A DNA stretch of 64,000 nt from Pisaster brevispinus (lineage: Eukaryota > Echinodermata > Asteroidea > Forcipulatida > Asteriidae): NCBI GenBank assembly GCA_023634235.1, contig JAMKCF010000007.1, forward strand, positions 17,986,592 to 18,050,591, read 5' to 3'. This document shows positions 22,601 to 34,778 of the stretch, piece by piece. The notes beneath the pieces are model-generated. The model made no database searches, was not told the DNA's origin, and saw only the letters and a program-made list of their open reading frames with translations. Numbering within the stretch: position 1 is the stretch's first letter; every line of letters starts with the position of its first letter. Made by a program: the position numbers and the translations under genes.

Positions 22601-24963
22601 TGTGGCTAACAATAATAAATAACCACGATCTCAGATATGAAATCAAGTCTAGGTTGGGGTAATAGTAATACTAATAATAATAGTGGCTTCTTATATAGCA
22701 CTCATATCCGTCACTCAGTGACGCTCAAGGCACTTCAACATTAAGTCCTGCAAGGTTGGGGCTATATGTTTGAAGTATGAGACCTACTCCTTTACATAGC
22801 ACCATGTAATACACCGGGGCGGACCCCTTCTCTTTTCGATAAGTGCACTGGGTCCTTTTACGTGCATTACACAACACACGGGACCAACGCTTTACGTCCC
22901 ATCCAAAGGACGAAGCGATCATGGTTAAGTGTCTTGCTTAAGGACACAACTGTCATGACCTGGATTCGAACCCACACTCATTGGAGCTTGAGTCCGGTGC
23001 TCTTATCTGCTCAGCCACGACACGCCACTAATATATAAGGGCATATGCTGAACTGAATACATTAAAGGCAGTCTATCTTACCACTAAAAGCTCTCCTTCC
23101 TTTTCCGTCCTGATCATCTCCTGAAGTCGATTCATTCTAGACATAATTGATGGGTGCAAAAAATTTACTTTTTAATGAGAGTAACAAACACCCTAGTAAT
23201 GCTGAATATTTATGCAGCACCATCTTTGTCAAACTCCTCACGTGCACTGACGTGCACACACCTACAGAGATCCTAACACTCCTCAAACCAATAAGAGACC
23301 TGACTAATTTCCTTTCCAGCCTCTGTAGTGCACTAATTGCAGACAACAAGAAAGTTGCACTCCACCAACAGCAAGGGTAAATGCAGGGATGAGGTTTGAC
23401 CAATGTGAACATTCCTTAAAGAAAATGGCTTGCAGGTCTGGTATCCCTTTCAATGAGACCTGGAACCTCCCAGATATTACAATGCAGGAGGTTTACAGAC
23501 AAGACAAAATACCAACAAGACAAAATAACAGGTTTGGACACTTTGTGGATTATTTCTTTCTTCCTTTGGTTATTGTTTTTCTTCTTTCAAGAAAATTTAA
23601 AGGCTCAAGAAAACTTAGAGAAAATCTTGAAATCAGGAAAGTCCTCAGAAACCCCAAGCCTCTTTATTGATTGAGTTGACTTACAGCTGCCATCCAAAAT
23701 GCCTTGAAAGTGCCATATCTATTCCCCCATCCATGAAACCAAAACTGTTGGCTGGTGACACCTGAAAAAACAATGACAAGATGGAAAATCAAGAACTAAA
23801 CTAGGGTTTACATTACACAAACAAAATTACAACTTGTTTTTGTGTTTTAAAACATCTGTACACAAGGACCGTATAGGGGCAATGAAGCTGTGTAATAGAT
23901 AACAGGTAAACAAAGTCAAATCTTTTACAACTCATTCAAACAAACAGACATAAATGGCTTGAACCCAACAGTGTCCATATTAAATATGTGTAATGCCACA
24001 CATTTTTAGTTGTAAATTACTTCTTGTTTTAGCAAAATTGCAAATGAAAATTCTACAAACAATGACTGCAGTCAAAGCATACACAAGTTCAAAGCTGACT
24101 TCCCAAATTTGATTTTGGGTCACAACAATTTTCACAAAGGTTATTAATAAGGTCATGTGGTGTGTTGTAACTAATAGGTTATAAGCATGTTATAAATAGG
24201 GCCAATTTAATTGGTCTGTCAAAAACACAATCCGACAAATTGGACCGAATTTAATCAGCCTCAGGCACTGCTTGGGAACTACTCAAACTTGTCCAAAGCG
24301 GTAAAAGTTAGCTTTAAGAATACAAAATGTTTTAGTACTACTTACAATGGCATCCGCTGCTGGAGCATTTTTGAATATGTCTCCCTCAGAAATCTGAATT
24401 AATATCACAAAAATAACTAATAAATAATTTGAGCATGATGAAGGCATTGTTAATATCAAAGGTAGTTATCAGAAGCAAACTGGGTCTGACAAATTTGCTC
24501 GAGTTTCGTCTTCACCATACACAATACACAAAGATCAGTATAGTGTACATGTATGTGTACATGATGCGTGTGAGGCACCAGACCATTCAGACCAGTGTAT
24601 GCACCACAAGCCTCTCTATCAATATTATGGTTACATACTGGCCTGTATTTGTAATGTTCATGTTTGTTGAATTTTTGACAAATGAGGAATAAGTTTATTT
24701 TTCCCAGTGCTCCTCGTCTCACAATAAACAATGCAAAGAGGGATTTGGAAGTCCCAACGTACAATCACTCTTTCGTATCCTTCAAACTCTTTTGTCCAAG
24801 CAGTGACCAGCTCCTTGTTGATGTCCCGCAGCTTGTAGGTGACTCCAACTGGGTCGGGAGTGAGTTCGGGTTTACTGACTCCCACATCTGGCTTCTTAAG
24901 CTTAAATTCTTTGCACTTAATCCCGACTTTAAGATCGGACTCGATGGACAGAATCCCGTCCAT
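19657..24963 (-). CDS. Macro-domain (ADP-ribose-binding) protein, at least seven exons, 260+ aa
   Basis: Minus-strand exons 24963-24763, 24393-24346, 23761-23685, 23136-23082, 22316-22130, 21354-21248 and 20351-20247 join in consistent phase (780 nt). An in-frame TAA precedes the ATG. After about 43 divergent residues comes a macro fold: SEGDIF, ADAIVSPANSFGFMDGGIDM (ribose/pyrophosphate loop 1), LISAPTMRVPEDVSSSNNSY, SGLATSVGCMPP (loop 2) and KQMKCAYDIYEL. This matches the Appr-1''-p processing type of macro protein found in bacteria and scattered eukaryotes; such domains bind ADP-ribose or hydrolyse its derivatives. Loop 2 is unusual: the family pattern G-x-G-T-G-x-G-G is changed to G-L-A-T-S-V-G-C. 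The last exon is uncertain; a frame from 19812 (after CTTTGCAG) to TAG at 19657 fits in phase but has no recognised homology. Seen: domains and splices; activity inferred. Confidence 0.87.
22663..23033 (-). repeat. Near-complete tRNA-derived SINE with L2-like tail
   Basis: On the minus strand: tRNA-Leu/Ser-like head (GTCGTGGCTGAGCAG and GTGGGTTCGAATCCAGG), a body with GATGGGACGTAAAGCG and GGGGTCCGCCCCGGTGT, and a tail CTATATAAGAAGCC followed by (ATT)n. The tail resembles the GCGCTTTATAAATG-(ATT)n end of the L2-like LINE at 42393, which would explain its mobilisation. It lies in intron 4 of the macro-domain gene. Confidence 0.85.
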
Positions 24964-27483
24964 GGTGTTGGTGTCTATCAGTTACTCTTGTCTCATATAA
25001 TTGGGCTTCCTGGAAGAACAATCGGATATTCAACAATAGTATAAGACAAATTGTCAAAAGAGTCCTTGAATCAGCTCAGTGACTTCTTCTAATAACTTCT
25101 ATTCCATAAAATATAAAAATTATACATGTAAGTAAGTATTAATTGCAGATTACCCAAGTCAAACATTTAATGGGAAGCTTTGTATGAGCTGATAATTAGT
25201 AGTAACATTCTCTATGATGAAGATGGCAAGTAATGAATTGAACTTTAATTAAAGTTAAGTTTACAGGGACCATAACAAAATTAAACAGATAGTTTTTAGT
25301 AAAACATGAAGTTATAATATTACACCTAATCTTACTACCCTCAGAAATCATGACTGTAAAGTGAACCAAATACTGCATGTCTGGTTTAAGTTGATTGAAT
25401 ACATTTTGTCTTGGGCAAAAAACAAGGAAAGTTCACATTGCCCATCTGGAAGATGCCAAGACCATGAAGACAGAGCTACACATGTAGTTAATGTTTCAGT
25501 AATCTTTTTAAATATTTGTTTATATTTACTTACATGTAAAGAGTATTGAGTGGTCTAGATTGTGTCCAAACTATACAAATGGAGATTATTTCTTTGTTAT
25601 GCTTGTTGTGGGGGTTTTTGATTTTTTTTTGTAAATCTGGAGGCTAAGGCTAATGAGAATGGCCCCAACTTCACCAGATACAAAAACACATGTTTAATTG
25701 ATCATTGTAACTCTCCATACTCCATGTAGGAGTCCTACATGTCCTATGGGAGCGTCACGAGGATGGAGAGTTACAATTATTGCAGTTCTGTGCTAGATGT
25801 AGGGCCAAGAATCGTAGGCTACATGTATTTAAGTCCCCAAACTTAGGAAGGAGGGAGTCCAGAGATGGAGTATTAATCAGCATCGAACATTACCCTCTAG
25901 TTACCTACCAAATACCATATTCTTATGACATAGGTCAATTTTACAAACTCTATTATTACCCCCCGGAAGATTTCATTTCATGGGCCTAAAAAGTAATGGG
26001 AAAAGGCTTACTAATATTTATTGAACTTCCTTTTGTTATAAATAAAAAGCATATTGAGCCTTGAGGTCTGCCAATCTGTTAAGTTCTGAGCCTTTTGTTT
26101 CCTCAGTCCTGTCACTGTCAGTGTCAGTCACAGTGTGTTCTGAAAATCAGAACATTTTTTATTAAACAACATGGCTCTCCGCCAATGTATTGTTAGGCAT
26201 TTCGGATTTACATGTATAATATTAATAAGATTTAAGAATAAATCGAGTATACACGTAATTTGTAATTGATGATGAATGGCCCATCACGAGAGCTTACGGC
26301 AGCGTTAACACATGAACGAACATTAACGTGTTAAAAATAACTATACTGATCCAAGGGTCCCCAACTAAATACTTACCTTGGTAAAAATGCCTCAAATTAA
26401 AAAAGAAACTCAATCACTAAACTAACTAATCTGAATCGGTCAATAATGATGGAAAGTTACTTAAAACCCAAACGCTCTCTTGTGCTTGTTTGTTTTACGA
26501 ACAAGTTTCACAGACGGATAATCAATCATCTCAACATTGCAACATCGAACAACCTCTACGAAAACAATACAATAATTTAATAAATATAGTGAATAAACGT
26601 GATAAAAATACAATGATTAAATTAATACAAAATCTGACGTCCGGAAATTGGGCCACAGCAAATGTTCAGCTTTACTTTTTTACATTATTGTTTTCGTAAC
26701 AAAACTCACCTAAGTGTGCGGTTTCTTGATATTAACATTGAAGGTATTTTTTATCAAAATAAATCAGCCATTATTAAAAGGCAAACAACTTTCTAGGTAA
26801 AGTAGAAATAATCCTTCGAAGTTAAGAAGGTTAGAATGTCTGAGCAGCCGCCGGAGAGAGTACTTGCCTAGCCTGTGGTGGGCTATAAGCAGGCTGTACC
26901 ATTACATAAAAAGGGTAATTTTCTTTTAAGGAAATACAAATCAAAATAAATGAAACCATTTAGATAAAGATAAAGTTTATTTTTTAATAAAATATTTGTA
27001 ATTTTATTCAATAAGATCCATCTTAGTAGTAATGTACATAAATGACAGGTTAATAACTGAAATGTAAATCATTTTACGAAAATAAATACTCTTTTTCTTT
27101 TTATTATAAGCCCACCTTAAGAGAAAGGAGGTTATGAATAGGACGAGAGAGGGCGGTGTTTTAATGTTTACTTCCCTTGAATTAGTTCGTGGACTGCTCG
27201 ACGAGCCGAGTTGAATGTCGAAAGTTAATCTCCTTATTAATCTGTAATTCAGTATTTTGAGGTATGTGTGTTATTTCACGTGATGAAGCTCAGGTACAGC
27301 TGCTTGTGGGCGTTGTAGCTTGTTTACTTTGTGTTAAGCATCCACACACTAATGATAATATTCAAGGATTCCTTTTAACTTAAAACTAATGCCTGTTAGT
27401 GTTTATAATTATAATTTAGTACTAATAAAATACGTAATACTTAGTTATATTACGCCGGACTCAAAGAAGGGGTAAGTAGTCAG
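24964..27483. other. Divergent intergenic region (left part)
   Basis: Upstream region of the macro-domain gene. Besides the small inverted repeat at 25704-25777 it is AT-rich without recognisable exons. A non-coding first exon of the dehydrogenase may lie here or in the next 1.3 kb, but nothing identifies it. Confidence 0.45.
25704..25777. repeat. Short inverted-repeat element, 15-bp perfect arms
   Basis: ATTGTAACTCTCCAT at 25704-25718 is exactly inverted at 25763-25777; the 44-base interior has a second small palindrome around CATGTAGGAGTCCTACATG. Probably a MITE remnant. Confidence 0.75.
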
Positions 27484-27544
27484 CTATGCGGTTTGTTTCG
27501 CTATCGTCTCCACCGTGGAGACGATAGTGGAACAAACCGCATAG
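27484..27544. repeat. Long hairpin, 28-bp arms
   Basis: CTATGCGGTTTGTTTCGCTA begins the left arm (27484-27511) and the right arm (27517-27544) is its reverse complement with 26 of 28 pairs; the loop is 5 bases. It is about 1.3 kb upstream of the dehydrogenase start codon. No gene or mobile-element ends are visible around it. Confidence 0.85.
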
Positions 27545-28829
27545 TTCTAGGAGTAGTGGGAGGGAGTCCAGCGTATTGGGGCTAAATATTGTTTGCACAA
27601 AAGTTGGCAAGTCGCGTCACAATTATTTTGCTATTTGCCTAATATTAGTGATTACTAGTACTACTTCTAATATTCTAGCAAGTTTAATTTGTTGTGAAAC
27701 CGATTAGGGCTTGTACTTGTATAATGTTATTGGGTTGTGCATTATTCCCCTGACCCGATCTCCCAGTTCGGATACGAGGAGTTTACCCATCCTGTAGCTG
27801 TAATTAAAGTATGTAGTACTTCAACTTGAGATCGCTCAGTCATGGCTAGTGCATTTCCCTTTACTTTGTCAATTCTTTCTGTCAATGTTGTGCAAACAAA
27901 ATTAATTTCACAAAGAACAATATTTGCAAATGTCACAGGTTAATTTCTCAGATTCTGGGCATCACCACTCAACAACATGATCATCCAGTTTATAGGAAGA
28001 AAGCCCCCTAATGTTTTACCAGCGTATGTAAATCATACCTTTTTCAGATGTCATTACCTATTTTATCGCTCCCACACGCTATAAGAACTGCACGAACGCT
28101 TGCTATGAAACCCAACACTGGAGGCACTATGCATGTGTATTGTACATACATCGTATTGTGCGTCACATGTACAAACTGTATATGCCACAACCGCATGATG
28201 TACATTTTTCATTTTGCTTTTGGGATGGATTCATTGTAGGTATTAGGGCAGGGTGGGGAGCATAGGATTGTAAATGGCATGATTTCAAGGCGACTGTTTC
28301 AGTCATCATGTGTTGGCATACTGGGTGTGTTACTGCTGAGTGGTCTAGTGCAGTCTCGTTTGGTTTCAACCCAGGTCATGGGTCATGGGTCATGGCACTT
28401 GGGTCCTTTGAGGCTTAGGCAAGACAGGTATAAACTATAGGCCCACATTGTTTCTCATCATTTGGGAGTAAAGTGCGAGGGTAGGTATTGGTTCAGGATC
28501 TCGTTAAACCTGTTGAAGGGGTATTTATAGTCTGTGTATAAACTGACTCAAAAGTGCCTAGTTCAATTCAGTTTATGTAAAACCACACATTCTATAGGAC
28601 CACATTCCTCTTCTCACATACTACCTTCAGGCAGGTAAGCATTAGTTGTTCCCAAGATAGAATTCTAGGTACTTAACATGACATGCATGAGGGAGTCCCC
28701 CGCCCCCCACAAATGATCTTGTTTATTTAAAAGAAAGTGATATAAACAAACGAAACCTACTTCTTAGTAAATCAATAATTACAACAATTATCTTTTTGTT
28801 TTTGTTCTTTACTGTAGATTCTTGTTACA

Positions 28830-31800
28830 ATGCTGATTGCGGTTGTTGCCTTGGTCACCACTGTGGCCTTTGTGCTGTTTCTCAGTCGGCGTGCAGCCTC
28901 ATCAGAGAGAGTATGTCCTCAGAATAAGGCTGTTCTGATTACAGGTTGTGATACTGGATTTGGACATGAGCTTGCTGAATTCCTTCATCACTTGGGTTTC
29001 ACTGTCTTTGCTGGCTGTCTGAATTGCGAAGGAGAAGGCGCTAAAAAGCTGCAGGAAATTGACTCCCAGACTGTGTCCAAGTGGTCAGTGGGTGGGGTTT
29101 CAAGGATGTCAAAGAGTGAAGCCAGAGGGAGGCTGCACGTCATTCAGATGGATATCACTAAGGAGGAACAGGTGCTTGAGGCTGTGCAGACTCTAACTAA
29201 CATTCTTTCAGCAGAGTCAATAGGTACAATTTCCACATGCCAAAACAAATACATTATTTGGTAATACCATGTACAGCAAAACCATTTTACAAAACCAAAT
29301 AAACCTTAACTTTATAAGGATATAGAAATGTTAAATTAAAAGCTGTTATTGACCAATAATTGTACATAAGCAATAACCATTTCAAGAGAGGTGACAAGCT
29401 CTGTTTTTGGTTTTCTACCATGTAAAAGGCGGTTAAAGTCAATGACTATGACTCCTAAAGTTATCACGAACTATGCATCTGTTCTCCATAAATGCCAATT
29501 TGGGGCAACAAAACAAACAAACTTGAAAACATGATTCTGCACATGATTGGTCGCTAAGATGGAACCCTCTGTCCTGACTTAAGTAGTTTATACAGGTTAA
29601 ATTCAGTTAATATAGCTTGAAATAATGGCTTCTACCTCTTGAGCTAAAAAGAAGAAAAAAGGCGAAGATTGGTGCCTCTTTTTATCTACTAGTACAGGCA
29701 GAATACTTATGCAACACGGGTACGTGATCAATGTGCAAGTTAGGTCTATAATGGGTCAATTAAACATATGAAAATAAAAACTTTCCCTGCAAACAGTATA
29801 GTCAGGCAGCATATGCCTACACCTTGTTTCATTAGACGTGGTACAATTCTAACTCATTAATAAAATCAATTGTATAAAGATTTTACCAGAAGTTGACAAC
29901 AATAATAAAGTATATGATTATTTTATCTTCATCAATCCCAGCTTTGTGGGCTGTAGTTAACAACGCTGGTGTTTCCATATTTGGTGATGTAGAGTTCTGT
30001 GGATTGAAAGTCTATCAGCGACTGGCAGACACGAACCTGTGGGGCACCATTCGTGTCTGCAAGGCGTTTTTACCGCTTATTCGCAAGGCAAAAGGTAAGG
30101 GAAACGCAAAGAATTTAATTTTCGAGAAGATCAGGGAAAAACAACTTGAACTTCAGTGATACTCAACTGTATTAAAAACCAGGTCTTCAAGGGTGAAAAA
30201 TTTATAGCTACTGGGAAAATGAAATTAAATGCTTGTTTAATCACAAACATATCGTGTTCGGGTTTGGAATGACAGATTTGGAATGACGGATGATCTGTGG
30301 ATATTCTAAACATCACCACACCTGTAGTGATGGTTTATTGAACGCCCATTTCATGGTGTTGTACTGTACAGCATTCCCTAGAGTGGATCACTATGACCAC
30401 TCTATGAGTTGGTGAACAAAGAGTCTCCACATTGTCACCACAGTGTTACTTCAGAAGGTGAAACCGTTGGCTTAGTGATCACAAACATACATTTGTATTT
30501 AGACATTATTATTTTAATGAAAATATTGATGTTTGTATTAAGAGGCTTTTGCTTAGAGATTAGATAGGTTACAAAAAATGATTGTTATTAACTATTCATA
30601 GCCATTTTGCACGAGGGAAAATTATTTCAATCCTCTAAAACTGAGACAAATTGATTGGTTGATTGAATGGCTGGCTGGTTGGTTGGTTGGTTGAATGGTT
30701 TGTTGACTGGCCAGCTGGACTGGCTGGCTCGGCTGCTGGTTGGCTTGGTAGGCTGGCTCGGCTGTCTTGCTCGACTGGCTGGATTGACTGACTAGATCGA
30801 CCGACTGGATTGACTCGCTGGACTGACTGACTGGATCGACTGGCTGGGCTGACTGGCTGGGCCACCTGGCTAGACAGACTGACTGGACCGACTGACTGGA
30901 CCTACTAGCTGGACCGACTGACTGGACCGACTTGCTGGACCGACTAACTGGACTATCTGGCTGGACTGTCTGACTGGACTATCTGACTGGACTATCTGAC
31001 TGGACTGACTGGCTGAATCGACTGACTGGATTGACTCACTGGATTGACTTACTGGATTGACTGGCTGGACCGACTGGTTGCACTGACTGTCTGGACAGAC
31101 TGACTGGATAGACTGACTGGATTGACTCGCTGGACTGACTGACTGGATCGACTGGCTGGGCTGACTGGCTGGGCCACCTGGCTAGACAGACTGACTGGAC
31201 TGACTGACTGGACCGACTGACTGGACCTACTAGCTGGACCAACTGACTGGACCGACTGGCTGGACTATCTGACTGGACTATCTGACTGGACTATCTGGCT
31301 GGACCGACTGACTAGACTATCTGACTGGACTATCTGACTGGACAGACTGGCTGACCGACTGGCTGGACCGACTGGCTGGACAAACTGACTGGACTATCTG
31401 ACTGGACTATCTGGCTAGACCGACTGTATGGACTATCTGACTGGACTATCTGGCTTGACTGACTGACTGGACTATCTGACTGGACTATCTGGCTGGACCA
31501 ACTGACTGGACTATCTGACTGGACTATTTGGCTGGACTGACTGACTGGACTATCTGACTGGACTATCTGACTGGACTATCTGACTGGACTATCTGGCTGG
31601 ACCAACTGACTGGACTATCTGACTGGACTACTTGGCTGGACTGACTGACTGGACTATCTGACTGGACTATCTGACTGGACTATCTGACTGGACTATCTGC
31701 CTGAACCAACTGACTGGACTATCTGACTGGACTATCTGGCTGGACTGTCTGACTGAACTATCTGACTGGACTATCTGGCTGGACCAACTGGCTGGACCGG

Positions 31801-32406
31801 CTGGACTTTGACTGAGTGGATCGACTGGCTGGGTCAACTGGCTGAACCAACTGACTAGACGGACTGATTGATTCAATTGATTTGATTGATTGGTTGATTG
31901 ATTGATTGATGGTTTGATTGATTGAAGGAAGAATTGTAAATATGACGAGCACCTTGGGTCGCCAGGGGTCACCTGGACGATCTTGTTACGTTGCAACAAA
32001 ATACGCCTTGGAGGGTTTTACACAGTGCTTGCGGTACGAGATGCGTAGATGGGGAGTCCAGGTCATCGTGGTGGAACCGGGAAATTACATCGCAGCTACT
32101 GGCATCTTTACCCAGGAGAAAATCGACAAGATCGCGGAGGAGCTGGAAAGGGATTTGCCGGCTGAGGTCAGGGAGTCCTACGGTGAGGACTTCTTTAAGT
32201 CCCGTGTTCAACGGATGCGGCATTTTACACGTATTGGTGATACTGATAAACAGCCCGTTGTAGATGCGATGGTTGCTGCGGTTACAGATATGAGTCCACG
32301 TATTAGATACGAACCAAAGACTTCTTATTGGCATATCCGCACCTTTATCATGTGTTGTCTGCCTCACCAAGTCGGTGATTTCTTGTACCATTCGGACTCT
32401 AAATAA
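28830..32406 (+). CDS. BDH1: BDH1-like short-chain dehydrogenase, three coding exons, 341 aa
   Basis: Exons 28830-29223, 29942-30094 and 31928-32406 (phases 1 and 1) total 1026 nt. A 5' intron is likely, since TTCTTTACTGTAG ends 11 bases before the exon sequence leading to the ATG. The SDR core is complete: TGCDTGFG (residues 38-45, NAD(P) loop), NNAG (138-141), catalytic Ser190 in VNMTS, Tyr203 and Lys207 in YVATK. Family signatures match D-beta-hydroxybutyrate dehydrogenase type 1: FAGCL, NLWGT, SFLPL-like AFLPLIRKAKG, CLRYEM and VVEPGN-IAAT; length is near that of vertebrate BDH1 (343 aa). BDH1 interconverts acetoacetate and 3-hydroxybutyrate with NAD in mitochondria. Here the N-terminus is instead a hydrophobic anchor (residues 2-18) followed by RR, as in ER retinol/steroid SDRs (SDR9C relatives), so substrate and location are uncertain. 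Intron 2 ends in a minisatellite. Confidence 0.88.
30655..31927. repeat. 13-bp minisatellite in dehydrogenase intron 2, running into the acceptor
   Basis: Over 1.2 kb of units such as CTGACTGGACTAT and CTGGACCGACTGG (13 bp, with shorter variants), passing into GATT-type tetranucleotide repeats at 31864-31924. The exon 3 acceptor AG is at 31926-31927, directly after the repeat. The array keeps Ser/Gln-rich frames open on the minus strand; these are repeat artefacts. Confidence 0.92.
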
Positions 32407-32407
32407 A
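32402..32407 (+). terminator. Possible poly(A) signal overlapping the dehydrogenase stop codon
   Basis: AATAAA at 32402-32407 contains the stop codon TAA (32404-32406). If used, the 3' UTR would be only about 15-30 nt. Hexamer seen; use not shown. Confidence 0.3.
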
Positions 32408-33624
32408 GCAAAATAAGAATGTCATGGTACATTTTATTCCCATGTTTTTTGTTTTTTTAATGAAGCCTACGGTGTCCGGGGGACATAGTGCACACCCCCC
32501 TCCCCCTCCGTGTTTTCCAAAGTTCTCAAGCAATTTTTATGAAAATTGCAAGAAATGTTTACCATGATGTTCTACATGATGCCTTAAAAAAAAATCAAAA
32601 ACTTATCATAAAATGACACTTAGTAGTTTTTTCCCATTTTGGTCAAAAAACATAATTTTCCCGTGATTTCCGTTTTTTCCTTCAAAATGTTAAACAACTT
32701 TGCAAGTTGTTTATTATGACATGACCGATCAGTAACGTGACACTGTATTTTAAAACTGGGTCACCGTTGGGGGTACCATAATCACTGGTTTGTGCCATTT
32801 CGGGGGAAAAGTTGTATTTTTTAGTTTCCCACTTTTAAAAAACGTCACTCCCTTCAACTTTTGGGGCCCATGGTGCAATGATGAGGCCTAAGGATCATTT
32901 CTTTTGTTTTTCTTGGCCTGAAAAATGAAAATTATGTAATTACTCCATTTGAAGAAAAACACATGAGAAAATAGAATTAGCTGTTGGAAACTGCTTACCA
33001 ACCAAGAGGACATAATGGTATAAATGCAAATGAGTTAATGGCCTGACATTGCAACCCTAGAAGAGTCTTTCTTTTCTTTAAGCATTCGAGAAAAGAGAAA
33101 AAGACTGCTTGGGTCAAATGTCAGGCTTTTTGCTCACAAAAAAGCAAAACAAACAAACAAAACAAACAAACAATCTTGCTATAGTTTGAACCCCTAATAC
33201 GGGCTGAAAACACAAAATCCAAGATGCCTCCAATCACTTTTATTAGCCAATTCAGTCATTCAATTTCTCGAAATAAATTAACATTTATGTCAGCAAACAG
33301 ATTTCTTTTTCGTTTTGGGGCATTCAATTTCGTGTTGGTGCATTCAGAACTTAGCCTACATTGTAACATTCTTACATTATGAAATGTTTGGCACATTTTA
33401 AACGTTTGAAGCATTCAAGTTAGCAAACGTCTGGGCGCATGAGACATGCGACCGTGTTTATCAAGAGATCTTTTCGAAATGTACAATTAATTAATTACAA
33501 TATAATTCACTTCTTTATTCCAGATTTATTTATAATCAGTTTGTCAAACAACTTACGATTTTCAAGATCTTTTTATCTGTTGACTGAATCCACGTTTGGT
33601 AACGACCATTCTTTTTTTACATGG
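32408..33624. other. Intergenic, repeat remnants
   Basis: Includes a hairpin-like unit at 33041-33126 with GCCTGACATT and AATGTCAGGC ends, and a CGGGCTGAAAACACAAAA(T)CC segment at about 33200 that recurs at about 62800. No exon recognised. Confidence 0.55.
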
Positions 33625-33935
33625 ATCATTATGTCCGACATGGACCATTGTGTCCGACATGGAGCATTGTGATCGACATGGACCATTGTGTTCGACATGG
33701 ACCATTGTGTTCGACATGGACCATTATGTTCGACATGGACCATTGTGTCCGACATCGACCATTGTGTCCAACATGGACCATTATGTTCGACATGGACCAA
33801 TGTGTTCGACATGGACCATTATGTTCGACATGGACCATTGTGTTCGACATGGACCATTGTGTCCGACATGGACCATTGTGTTCGAAATGGACCATTATGT
33901 TCAACATGGACCATTTTGTCCGACATGTCCGATAA
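33625..33935. repeat. 19-bp minisatellite, about 16 copies
   Basis: Unit GGACCATTGTGTTCGACAT with G/A (TGTG or TATG) and T/C (TTCG or TCCG) variants. Because 19 is not a multiple of 3 and the unit has no stop in any frame, long open frames occur on both strands; none is a gene. Confidence 0.95.
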
Positions 33936-34778
33936 AATGAAATGAAATCTGGGCTATTCCATTTCACGAGTCGGACTGCAGTCTGGACCTCTCAGCTCAT
34001 TAAACTCATATATCCAATTGTCACTTAAATTTTGTTCAGTATAACACACATGAGACATTGAAACTCGTCAACCCAAGCTGACATTTCTAGTCTACTACAT
34101 ATCTCTACTTCTGAACAGCGTGGACGACTCCATGTAAACACCAACCTTGTTCACCGTGCACGACATTGCCTCGTTCGGACAAACGGGCGGGGAACGACTA
34201 TTTTGGAAACACCGCTGCTAAGCGTCGAGTAATTGCCCATAGTGGACGATTGCGTATCATTAAAATTGGATGACACGGGACACGTCTTCCACCAAACAAA
34301 ATGACAATGATCTGTGTATGACGTGGTATTGTGTAAAACTGAAAAAAAAAATAATAATAGTAATGTTGGTCTCATATTTCTAAAATAATATAAGTACTAT
34401 TTCCGAATTTGTTTCTTATTAAAAGAAAACCGACAATTTCTGTTGAGTTCTGCTTCGTCCTATTTTTATATCGCCTGTTTAAATTATTATGCTATCAGTA
34501 TCATTCAATTAAAGGTCAAATTTCCTTCATAATAGCAACTTCTCAATAAATAAAAACATGTAGCCTTAGATCTCAAGTGTCTTTAGCATGACCTTTGCTG
34601 CTCATTGTTTATGTTTTTTTTTCTTTTTCTTTTCTTAAATCCCTCCATTATGTACGTTCAAATCTCAAAAACAGCGCCCTCTTGAGGTACATGTGTACGG
34701 TTTTGTCATAAAGGTCGGTTGGGAAGGTTGGCAGAATTAGACTATGTTCGTGAATATTGCCCCAAGCAACCACCAATC

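Noticed and set aside
30635..31999. Ser/Gln/Pro-rich minus-strand open frames
   Set aside because: They come from the 13-bp minisatellite in the dehydrogenase intron; no start context or splice support.
33573..33967. Five overlapping open frames of 79-114 codons rich in DHC/RHGP phrases
   Set aside because: They are frames of one 19-bp tandem repeat without stops, on both strands.
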